A stretch of 11,780 nt of DNA from JBLNBQ01 sp050260095 (GTDB taxonomy: Bacteria; Bacillota; UBA5301; DYFA01). Below the pieces are notes generated by a model that worked only from the letters and a program-made list of their open reading frames with translations, was not told the DNA's origin and searched no databases. Both the position numbers and the translations under genes were made by a program. Position 1 is the first letter of the stretch. Each line of letters starts with the position of its first letter. The stretch covers positions 1-11,780 of the forward strand of contig JBLNBQ010000065.1 of the NCBI GenBank assembly GCA_050260095.1, given 5' to 3'. Shown piece after piece: positions 1-5,767 of the stretch.

Positions 1-165
1 CTGCTGGCGCTCGACATCGGGCTCTTCGGGCTGGCGGCCCTGGTTGCCCAGACGGCCCCACCTGCCGCTTTTCCGCGATCCTCGTGCGTTGGGGTTCGGG
101 ATCCCCGCGACCGGGCCAGCCCTGCCCTCGCGACCGTCGCGCCCTTCTTCTACGCAAAGGAGTAG
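1..165 (+). CDS. possible C-terminal end of a membrane protein (partial)
   Basis: Frame 1 is open from the window edge to a TAG at 163-165, giving 54 residues with no start inside the window. The first 20 or so residues are hydrophobic (LLALDIGLFGLAALVAQTA) and could be the last membrane helix of a transporter. The following 30 residues are polar, rich in Arg, Ser and Pro, and not recognisable. The opposite strand reads as hydrophilic antisense text, which favours the plus strand if the segment codes at all. The family cannot be named from so little. In a high-GC sequence an open frame of this length also occurs by chance, so this call is weak. Confidence 0.28.
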   Translation: MLALDIGLFGLAALVAQTAPPAAFPRSSCVGVRDPRDRASPALATVAPFFYAKE

Positions 166-227
166 AGCCACCAATTGAAGAATCATTTCCATGTTGCACC
201 AGTGAACGCGCCAGTCACTCTCCACTC

Positions 228-232
228 GGAGG
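228..232 (+). promoter_or_regulatory. ribosome binding site of the PocR-GGDEF-EAL gene
   Basis: GGAGG lies 7 nt before the ATG at 240. It decides the start: the frame stays open 52 codons further upstream, to 84, but that extension has no Shine-Dalgarno sequence and reads as low-complexity Arg/Pro/Ser text. Confidence 0.8.
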
Positions 233-239
233 CAGGAAC

Positions 240-2648
240 ATGGACGACTACCTCCAGCCGCAGCAGGATTCGTCCGAGGAGAAGGAGCCGGAGCTTCGGC
301 TCGACCGCCTGATCGACCTCGAGACGCTCCAGGCCATGCAGGACGCCTTCGCGCAAGCGACGGGGGTCGCGTCCATCATCACGCACCCCGACGGCCGTCC
401 CATCACTCGGGCCAGCAACTTTTGCCGGCTCTGTTCCGAGATCATCCGCAAGACTCCCCAGCGGCTCGCCAACTGCATGATCTCCGACGCGGTCATCGGC
501 CGGCCGAACCCCGAGGGACCCATCATCCAGCATTGCCTCAGCGGCGGGCTCTGGGACGGGGGAGCCAGCATCACGGTGGGCGACCGCCACATCGCCAACT
601 GGTTGATCGGGCAGGTGCTCGACCAGAGCGTCGATCTAGACCGGATGATGGCCTACGCCCGGGAGATCGGGGCGGACGAAGCCGAATTCCAGGCGGCGCT
701 GGCTGAAGTCACCCGGATGCCCAAGCAGCAGTTCGACGATATCTGCCGCGCCCTATTCCTCATCGCGCAGCAGATCTCCAGCCTGGCCTACAAGAACGCG
801 GCGCTGCTGCACGAGGTCGAGGAGCGCCGCCGGGTCGAGGAAGAGCTGCGGGAGGCCAACGAAGAGTTGAGCGCCGCCAACGAGGAGATCATTGCCTCGG
901 ATGAGGAACTCCGCCGCAACTTCGACGTCCTTCAGCGGACCGAGTCGGAGCTGCGGGAGTCGGAGAGCCGGTTCCGGGAGATGCTCGCCAACGCCGAGTT
1001 CTGTGCGGTCATCCTCGACGGCGAGGGCCGGGTCCTCTTCTGCAACGAGTTTCTGCTGGAACTCTCGGGGTGGAGCGAAACCGAGTTGCTGGGCCGGAAC
1101 TGGTTCGACCTGCTGGCCCCGCCGGAGCAGCGCGATGAACTCGAGGCGGGGTTCCACGAGTTCTTCCGGCAGGAGCGGAGCGATTCCCATGTCACCTACG
1201 AGCTAGTCACCCGGCGGGGGGAGCGGCGCACCATCGCCTGGAACCGCACCCGCCTGCGGGATGCGCTCGGCGGCATCAAGGCTGTGACGAGCATCGGCGA
1301 AGACATGACCGACCGCCTGAAGAACGAGCGGGCCATCCACTACCTGGCCTACTACGACCAACTGACCGGGCTCCCCAACCGCTCGCTCTTCTACGACCGC
1401 GCCGCCCAGGCCATCGCTCACGCCCGGCGGAGCGGGGAACATCTCGGCGTGCTCTTCATCGACCTCGATTTCTTCAAGACAGTCAACGACACGATGGGGC
1501 ACAACACGGGCGACCAGATGCTCCGGGCGGTGGGGGAGCGGATGCGGGAGGCCATCCGGAGCGAGGATACGCTGGCCCGGACGGGCGGGGACGAGTTCGT
1601 CGCCCTCATCCAAAGCGGCGATGGCACGGAGAGTGTCGCCCGCAGCGCGCAGCGTCTGCTCGACGCGCTCCAGCCGCCTTTTGTGCTGAGGGAGCAGGAG
1701 TATCAGGTGACGGCGAGCATCGGCATCGCCGTCTATCCCACCGACGGGCAGGACGTCGTCACGCTGCTCCAACACGCCGACATGGCCATGTATTGGGCGA
1801 AGGAGAACGGGCGCAACCGGTACCAGTTCTTCACTCCGTCCATGAACGACTTCGTCCACCAGCGTAACCAATTGGAGAAAGACCTGCGGCGCGCCCTGGC
1901 GCACGGGGAGTTCGAGCTTCACTACCAACCGGTGTGCGAGACGCGAGGGGGCCGGGTGGTCGGGCTGGAAGCCCTGCTTCGCTGGCGGCATCCCCAGCGC
2001 GGGTTGGTGCCGCCGGGGGAATTCATCCCGCTGGCGGAAGAGACCGGGCTCATCGGCCCCGTCGGAGAATGGGTGGTCGGCGCGGTCGGCGCGCAGGTCA
2101 GGGAGTGGCGCGACCGGGGGATAAGGCCGCGCCGGGTCTCGGTGAATCTTTCGGGCAAGCAGTTTCAACAGGCCGGTCTGGTTGACCGGATCACCAGCCT
2201 CCTGGAGAAGCACGGCCTCAGCGTGTCGGCCCTGGGCTTCGAAGTGACCGAAGGCGTCACGCTGCAGGATGCCGCGAGCACCATCTCGACGCTTCGCACT
2301 CTGCGGGAACGGGGAGGGAGGGTCTCCCTCGACGACTTCGGGACCGGCTACTCGGCCTTAAGCTATCTCGGGTCGCTGCCGCTCGACATCCTCAAGCTGG
2401 ACAAATCTTTCATCCACGGCTTGGGGAAGGACGAGAGTTCCGCCGCGGTCGCCTCGTCCGTCATCTTCCTCGCCCACCAGCTTGGGCTGAAGGTGGTGGC
2501 GGAAGGGGTGGAAACGGCGGAGCAGTTGGAGTTCCTCCGCCGGGAACGGTGCGACTTCATCCAGGGTTACCTCGCCAGCCGGCCCCTTCCGGCCGCCCAG
2601 CTCGAGGAGATCCTCCGGCGCGGCGCCGTCGCACTTCCGCAGCCGTAA
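240..2648 (+). CDS. PocR-PAS-GGDEF-EAL c-di-GMP signalling protein
   Basis: An 802-residue protein with four modules and no signal peptide or membrane segment, so probably cytoplasmic. Residues about 27-190 form a PocR ligand-sensing domain with Cys62, Cys65, Cys79 and Cys99 in the usual PocR pattern; these could bind a metal or hydrocarbon-type ligand, which is inference. Residues about 185-240 are a Glu/Arg-rich coiled coil. A PAS domain spans about 243-360. The GGDEF domain (about 366-525) has an intact GGDEF motif at 449-453, Asp408 and Asp410 for metal and phosphate handling, and an RSED inhibitory site at 440-443, exactly five residues before the motif. The EAL domain (about 545-793) keeps Glu577 of EAL, Asn636, Glu668/Glu671, the Asp698-Asp699 pair in DDFGTGYS, Lys719/Lys722, Glu755 and Gln775. 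Both diguanylate cyclase and phosphodiesterase activities therefore look possible; the net direction is likely set by the sensors. The ATG at 240 is chosen for its GGAGG. No clear promoter or intrinsic terminator was found. Confidence 0.95.
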   Translation: MDDYLQPQQDSSEEKEPELRLDRLIDLETLQAMQDAFAQATGVASIITHPDGRPITRASNFCRLCSEIIRKTPQRLANCMISDAVIGRPNPEGPIIQHCLSGGLWDGGASITVGDRHIANWLIGQVLDQSVDLDRMMAYAREIGADEAEFQAALAEVTRMPKQQFDDICRALFLIAQQISSLAYKNAALLHEVEERRRVEEELREANEELSAANEEIIASDEELRRNFDVLQRTESELRESESRFREMLANAEFCAVILDGEGRVLFCNEFLLELSGWSETELLGRNWFDLLAPPEQRDELEAGFHEFFRQERSDSHVTYELVTRRGERRTIAWNRTRLRDALGGIKAVTSIGEDMTDRLKNERAIHYLAYYDQLTGLPNRSLFYDRAAQAIAHARRSGEHLGVLFIDLDFFKTVNDTMGHNTGDQMLRAVGERMREAIRSEDTLARTGGDEFVALIQSGDGTESVARSAQRLLDALQPPFVLREQEYQVTASIGIAVYPTDGQDVVTLLQHADMAMYWAKENGRNRYQFFTPSMNDFVHQRNQLEKDLRRALAHGEFELHYQPVCETRGGRVVGLEALLRWRHPQRGLVPPGEFIPLAEETGLIGPVGEWVVGAVGAQVREWRDRGIRPRRVSVNLSGKQFQQAGLVDRITSLLEKHGLSVSALGFEVTEGVTLQDAASTISTLRTLRERGGRVSLDDFGTGYSALSYLGSLPLDILKLDKSFIHGLGKDESSAAVASSVIFLAHQLGLKVVAEGVETAEQLEFLRRERCDFIQGYLASRPLPAAQLEEILRRGAVALPQP

Positions 2649-2860
2649 GCAGCACCAGCCCCAGCAGCGCCAGGTTTCCCGCCGCCGCCCGGAGCGTCAC
2701 GGGGCGGCGGTAGATTTCGCCTTCTCCCGGCGGGCCGCCTTGAGCAGCGCCACCGGTCCGCCCCCCCAGCAGGACGCCCTCCCCCCCGGGCCGCTGCCGC
2801 GGTCAGGCCGGCGCACACGACCCCGCGGGGGCCCCCCGGCCGGGGAGCCCCCTCTGCGTT
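2649..2860. other. G/C-tract-rich gene-free segment
   Basis: Between the end of the EAL gene and the small-RNA terminator there is no convincing coding frame on either strand: no Shine-Dalgarno plus start, and translations dominated by Gly, Pro, Arg and Ala. It contains C7 at 2761-2767, CCC at 2777-2779 and C7 at 2781-2787, then interleaved G and C blocks at 2821-2851. The minus strand of 2761-2787 could form a G-quadruplex. The plus-strand text just after the EAL stop (2649-2690) is richer in C than G and might act as a Rho loading site, since no intrinsic terminator for the EAL gene is visible; this is speculation. Confidence 0.5.
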
Positions 2861-2866
2861 GGCAAC

Positions 2867-2887
2867 AAAAAAACCCGCTGTTGCGGG
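2867..2887 (-). terminator. intrinsic terminator (minus strand)
   Basis: Read on the minus strand, the stem CCCGC / GCGGG (2887-2883 and 2878-2874) with loop AACA is followed at once by seven T (2873-2867), a classical Rho-independent terminator. It would end the small-RNA candidate that starts near 2976 and any read-through from the GNAT-glycosylase gene, whose stop is 121 nt upstream. It lacks a T tract in the plus direction, so it does not serve the EAL gene. Confidence 0.85.
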
Positions 2888-2976
2888 CTGACTTGCAAAG
2901 CTTAAGGATGGCCGGGGACGATTTCCTTGCTCTCGTCATTACCACACGGAACGGTCAACAACCGGGAACCGCCATC
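2867..2976 (-). ncRNA. candidate orphan small RNA, about 110 nt
   Basis: A perfect consensus promoter (3011-2983) predicts a start at G2976, and an intrinsic terminator ends at 2867. In between, the RNA can fold: the first six bases GATGGC (2976-2971) pair with GCCATC (2912-2907), closing a multibranch that contains hairpin CGGT/ACCG (2964-2961 with 2955-2952, loop TGTTG) and hairpin GACGA/TCGTC (2937-2933 with 2921-2917, purine-rich loop GAGCAAGGAAA). About 18 nt of probably unpaired sequence (2906-2889) separate this from the terminator. No start codon with a Shine-Dalgarno sequence lies in it, and the gene to its left is on the other strand, so it is not a leader of anything visible. It does not match what I know of SRP RNA, 6S RNA, 5S rRNA, tRNA or common riboswitches. 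It could be a trans-acting sRNA or an unfamiliar structured RNA. Confidence 0.62.
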
Positions 2977-2982
2977 TCAATT

Positions 2983-3011
2983 ATTATAAGCCCTGGGCAC
3001 TTCCGTGTCAA
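2983..3011 (-). promoter_or_regulatory. perfect consensus sigma-A promoter for the small RNA
   Basis: On the minus strand TTGACA (3011-3006) and TATAAT (2988-2983) are separated by exactly 17 bp, a 12/12 match to the housekeeping promoter. The bases after the -10 are A/T-rich, and a start at G2976 has normal spacing. The TGA stop of the GNAT-glycosylase gene (3010-3008) lies inside the -35 hexamer. Such a match is very unlikely by chance in sequence this GC-rich. Confidence 0.85.
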
Positions 3012-3997
3012 CCCATAGTTACGAGGTACTCCCGGAGCTGCCGGTAGGGCGTGAGCTGCTCCTCCATGGTCATGCGGTTCAGGCCACTGGGGTTAGGCAG
3101 GACAAAGTCGGTTACTCCGGAGACGGTCACCTTCTCCTGCCGCCCCCAGGCGATGGGCTCCCGGGCCCGCGCGTAGGTGCGGTAGACCCCCTTGCCGAGC
3201 AGAGCAACCACCCGCGGCCTCAGCGCTTCCAGGCGGCGGCGCAGCACCTCGGCTCCGGCATGGTACTCATCACGGCCCAGTTCGTCGATGGCGCGGGTCG
3301 GCCGGTCGACCAGGTTCGTCACGCCGAAGCCGAGCGACAGCAGGGCGCGGCCGCCCTCGGGGCGGAGCTTCCCGGGGGTGAGGCCGCTGCGGAAGAGCAG
3401 CTCCCAGAAGCGGTTGGAGTGCCCGGCGAAGTGGTGTCCCAGGGCTGCCGAACGGAGGCTGGGGTTGTAACCGACGAAGAGGACATCCAGGCCGAAGTCG
3501 ACCAGGTCGGGGATGGGTTTCGCCTGATCGGCGAGGCTCCGGCGCATGAAGACCCGCGGCGAGGGGGCGAACCCGTGGCGGGCGTAAAGTCGCTGGGCCG
3601 CCTGGTTGTGCGGCTCGGCCTCCAGCCAGAGGGCGGTCAGGCCGGAGTTGGCGGCGACGTCGATGAGGCCGGTGAGGAGGCGGCTGCCGTGGCCCTGCCG
3701 GCGGGCCTCCGGGCGAAGGAAGAACTCGTCGAGGTAGCCGACGAAACCGCCGTACTCGTTGCTGAGGTAGCGGATCACCAGGGCATAGCCGGCCAGGGGA
3801 CCAGGCGCGGATGGCGCTTCGGCCACGTACAGCGCGCCGGTGGCGGGGGAGTTCGCCAGGGCCTGCAGAGTGGCCCGGGCCTGCTCGGCCGGGAGCGTGT
3901 AACCCAGGTCTTCCGAGTAGTAGAGTCCCATGAGCTCGACCACGCTGTCGAGTTCCTGCTGGTCGCCCAGGCGCGCCCTGCGCCACGTGAGGTCCAT
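3008..3997 (-). CDS. GNAT acetyltransferase-MUG/TDG-type DNA glycosylase fusion
   Basis: A 329-residue two-domain protein. Residues 1-153 are a GNAT N-acetyltransferase: the acetyl-CoA pyrophosphate loop is RRQGHGSRLL (99-108) and motif B is the typical E-x-x-x-N-x-x-A-x-x-x-Y-x-x-x-G-F stretch around 126-143. Residues about 168-328 are a mismatch-specific uracil/thymine-DNA glycosylase of the MUG/TDG family: motif 1 is GYNPS (176-180) with catalytic-type Asn178, followed by LRSAALGHHFAG and NRFW; motif 2 is NPSGLNR (302-308). MUG/TDG enzymes excise uracil or thymine opposite G and start base-excision repair. The acetyltransferase substrate is unknown. ATG at 3997 follows GGAGG (4009-4005) with 7 nt spacing. 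It is transcribed divergently from sdaAB and is followed 121 nt later by an intrinsic terminator. A fused glycosylase is unusual; no frameshift or internal start suggests two separate genes. Confidence 0.9.
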   Translation of the reverse strand: MDLTWRRARLGDQQELDSVVELMGLYYSEDLGYTLPAEQARATLQALANSPATGALYVAEAPSAPGPLAGYALVIRYLSNEYGGFVGYLDEFFLRPEARRQGHGSRLLTGLIDVAANSGLTALWLEAEPHNQAAQRLYARHGFAPSPRVFMRRSLADQAKPIPDLVDFGLDVLFVGYNPSLRSAALGHHFAGHSNRFWELLFRSGLTPGKLRPEGGRALLSLGFGVTNLVDRPTRAIDELGRDEYHAGAEVLRRRLEALRPRVVALLGKGVYRTYARAREPIAWGRQEKVTVSGVTDFVLPNPSGLNRMTMEEQLTPYRQLREYLVTMG

Positions 3998-4030
3998 CGT
4001 GCTACCTCCCTGGCAACGGTTTCCTCGTCC

Positions 4031-4036
4031 ATTATA
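4031..4036 (-). promoter_or_regulatory. -10 element upstream of the GNAT-glycosylase gene
   Basis: Minus-strand TATAAT at 4036-4031, about 33 bp before the ATG at 3997, is a perfect -10 hexamer. No good -35 sits at 17 bp; the nearest is CTGACG (4061-4056, 4 of 6) at a long 19 bp. A moderate promoter giving a leader of roughly 27 nt is likely. Confidence 0.55.
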
Positions 4037-4120
4037 CCCCAGGCTCGCCGCAAGTCGTCAGCGGTCTTGGGCAGGACAACGTCCGGGCCTTCCCTAATCC
4101 TCATATCGGGAGGCATCGTC

Positions 4121-4813
4121 ATGTCGATTCTCGGGGTGATGGGGCCGGTCATGGTTGGCCCCTCCAGTTCACATACGGCCGGGGCAGCCCGCCTCGGGAA
4201 GCTGGCGCGGTTGGCCTACGGCCGGCCGGTCAGGAAGGTGCGCATCACGCTCTTCAACTCCTTCGCCGAGACGGGCGAGGGGCACGGCACCGACCGCGCG
4301 CTCGCCGGTGGAGTCCTGGGGCTCGAGGTCGACGACGAGCGGATCCGGGTCGCCCTGGGGCTGGCCCGGGAGATGGGGGTGGAGATCGCCTTCGAGCGGC
4401 GTCTCGACCCCGACAAGCATCCCAACTACGTGGAGTTCGCCTTCCCTGGAGAGCAGGCGGAGGAGGCTCCCTTCACGGTCTGCGGTGAGTCGCTCGGCGG
4501 CGGGGCGGTGCGCATCGTGGCCTTAAGCGGGCACCGGGTAGAGTTCTCGGGCCGCCACGACGTGTTGCTGCTGCTCTACCGCGACGTCCCCGGGATGGTG
4601 GGATTCATCGGCGACACCCTCGGAGCACAGGGAATCAACATCGCCTACATGCAGATCTCCCGGGACGCCGAGACCTCCACGGCGCTGGCCGTGCTCAAAC
4701 TCGACGACCCGTGCCCGGAGGCGGTCCTCGCCGAACTGGCGGCGAACGGCAACGTCTCCGGCGTCAACTACATCCGCAAGCAGGAGGGGTGGGGCAGCGG
4801 TGAAGAGGATTAG
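4121..4813 (+). CDS. sdaAB: L-serine dehydratase, beta subunit
   Basis: A 230-residue beta subunit of the iron-sulfur L-serine dehydratase, which with the alpha subunit deaminates L-serine to pyruvate and ammonia in the cytoplasm. The N-terminal SDH_beta domain carries the conserved GPSSSHTAGAARLG stretch (residues 13-26). A C-terminal ACT domain begins near HDVLLLLYRDVPGM (about residue 146 on), a typical regulatory fold. Length matches the Bacillus-type two-gene enzyme (about 220 residues). ATG at 4121 is preceded by GGGAGG (4108-4113) at 7 nt. The frame is open far upstream, to about 3005, but that part is antisense to the GNAT-glycosylase gene. The last 14 nt overlap sdaAA, so the subunits are probably translationally coupled. 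Confidence 0.95.
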   Translation: MSILGVMGPVMVGPSSSHTAGAARLGKLARLAYGRPVRKVRITLFNSFAETGEGHGTDRALAGGVLGLEVDDERIRVALGLAREMGVEIAFERRLDPDKHPNYVEFAFPGEQAEEAPFTVCGESLGGGAVRIVALSGHRVEFSGRHDVLLLLYRDVPGMVGFIGDTLGAQGINIAYMQISRDAETSTALAVLKLDDPCPEAVLAELAANGNVSGVNYIRKQEGWGSGEED

Positions 4814-5699
4814 GATCCGGACCTTCGCTGACGCCAGGACCCGTCTCCAGGAACTCGGCCTGACCTCTCTCGCCGAGTTGTTCATCCGGTATGAGGCCAC
4901 CAACCAGCAACTCACCCGCGAAGAGGTCGTGGGACGCATGGCGACCTACCTGGGCGCGATGCGCGAGTCGCTCCGCCGGGCCACCGAACAGCCGAATCGG
5001 ACCGCCTCAGGCCTGATCGACGGCGGCGCGAGCAAGGTCGCGTCGCTGGCTGCCCGGGGCGGTTCGCTGGTCGGGCCGCAGTTCAGCCGTTTCATCCAAA
5101 ACCTGCTGGCGGTCGGCGAGCACAACGCTTGCATGGGCCGGATCGTGGCTGCCCCCACCGCGGGCGCCGCCGCGTCGCTCCCCGGCGCCTACCTCGGGGT
5201 GGCCGAACTGCACCAGGTGCCGGAGCAGCGAGTCATCGAGGGACTCTTCGTCGCCGGCGGCCTCGGAGAGATCATCTCGCTCGGCGCGTCGCTCTCCGGG
5301 TCTCGCCACGGCTGCCAGGCTGAGGCCGGGTCAGCCAGCGCCATGACGGCCGGCGCCATCGCCTCGCTCTTCACCGCCGACGTCACCGTGATCGAGAGCG
5401 CCGCGGCCATCGCGCTCAAGAACATGCTGGGCCTCGTCTGCGACCCGGTTGGCGGACTGGTCGAGGTGCCGTGCGTCAAACGGGGGGTCATGGCCGGGCT
5501 CAATGCGATTGCCAGCGCCGAGATGGCTCTGGCCGGAATCACCACCACCATTCCCTTCGACGAGGTGGTGGTCGCCATGGCTGAGATCGGTCAGGCGCTG
5601 CCGGTCACGCTCAAGGAGACTGCGCTGGGAGGGCTGGCGGCGACGCCGAGCGGCCGGCGGGTCAAGGATGCGCTGGTGCTCACCCAGCCGGACCGGTAG
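4800..5699 (+). CDS. sdaAA: L-serine dehydratase, iron-sulfur alpha subunit
   Basis: A 299-residue alpha subunit holding the catalytic [4Fe-4S] cluster. Cys172 (in HGCQAE), Cys214 and Cys225 (in CDPVGGLVEVPC) are spaced 42 and 11 residues apart, the same spacing as the three cluster cysteines of the structurally known Legionella enzyme. Other family landmarks are the Gly/Ser-rich SLVGPQF (89-95) and APTAGAAASLPG (118-129). The GTG start at 4800 lies inside sdaAB and follows AGGAGG (4782-4787) at 12 nt, or GGAGGGG at 10 nt, a slightly long spacing. Stop at 5697-5699 sits in a small hairpin. With sdaAB it forms a complete enzyme; the cluster makes such enzymes oxygen-sensitive. Confidence 0.95.
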   Translation: MKRIRIRTFADARTRLQELGLTSLAELFIRYEATNQQLTREEVVGRMATYLGAMRESLRRATEQPNRTASGLIDGGASKVASLAARGGSLVGPQFSRFIQNLLAVGEHNACMGRIVAAPTAGAAASLPGAYLGVAELHQVPEQRVIEGLFVAGGLGEIISLGASLSGSRHGCQAEAGSASAMTAGAIASLFTADVTVIESAAAIALKNMLGLVCDPVGGLVEVPCVKRGVMAGLNAIASAEMALAGITTTIPFDEVVVAMAEIGQALPVTLKETALGGLAATPSGRRVKDALVLTQPDR

Positions 5700-5711
5700 C
5701 CGACCGGTTCG
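5689..5711 (+). other. hairpin over the sdaAA stop codon
   Basis: Bases 5689-5697 pair with 5703-5711 over nine positions, including one G-T (G-U in RNA) pair, around loop AGCCG; the core is ACCGGT on both sides. The TAG stop spans the stem-loop junction. No T tract follows, so it is not a normal intrinsic terminator; it may protect the 3' end of the sda message or be fortuitous. Confidence 0.35.
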
Positions 5712-5767
5712 CGCTGGAGGGCGGCCGGACGACGTTTTCTGGAAGGAATTGCCTCGAGAAGCGAGAA

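Noticed and set aside
1203..2213. Minus-strand open frame of over 300 codons inside the GGDEF-EAL gene
   Set aside because: Low-complexity Arg/Pro/Leu/Asp text without a domain, opposite a gene whose motifs are unambiguous.
2600..2760. Minus-strand frame with a hydrophobic stretch (NLALLGLVLLTAAE)
   Set aside because: No start codon with a ribosome site, and it overlaps the end of the EAL gene; probably chance in GC-rich sequence.
2697..2945. Possible small protein of about 82 residues on the minus strand across the small-RNA candidate
   Set aside because: No Shine-Dalgarno before its GTG, it runs through the terminator hairpin and T tract, and its composition is Gly/Arg/Pro-rich.
2867..2976. 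Identification of the small RNA as SRP RNA, 6S RNA, 5S rRNA or a known riboswitch
   Set aside because: The SRP GGAA-tetraloop domain, the 6S long bubble-hairpin, the 5S conserved blocks and the common riboswitch cores I know are not visible, and no downstream gene exists for a riboswitch to control.
3005..4120. Upstream extension of the sdaAB frame
   Set aside because: Antisense to the GNAT-glycosylase gene; the conserved beta-subunit sequence begins just after the ATG at 4121, which has its own ribosome site.
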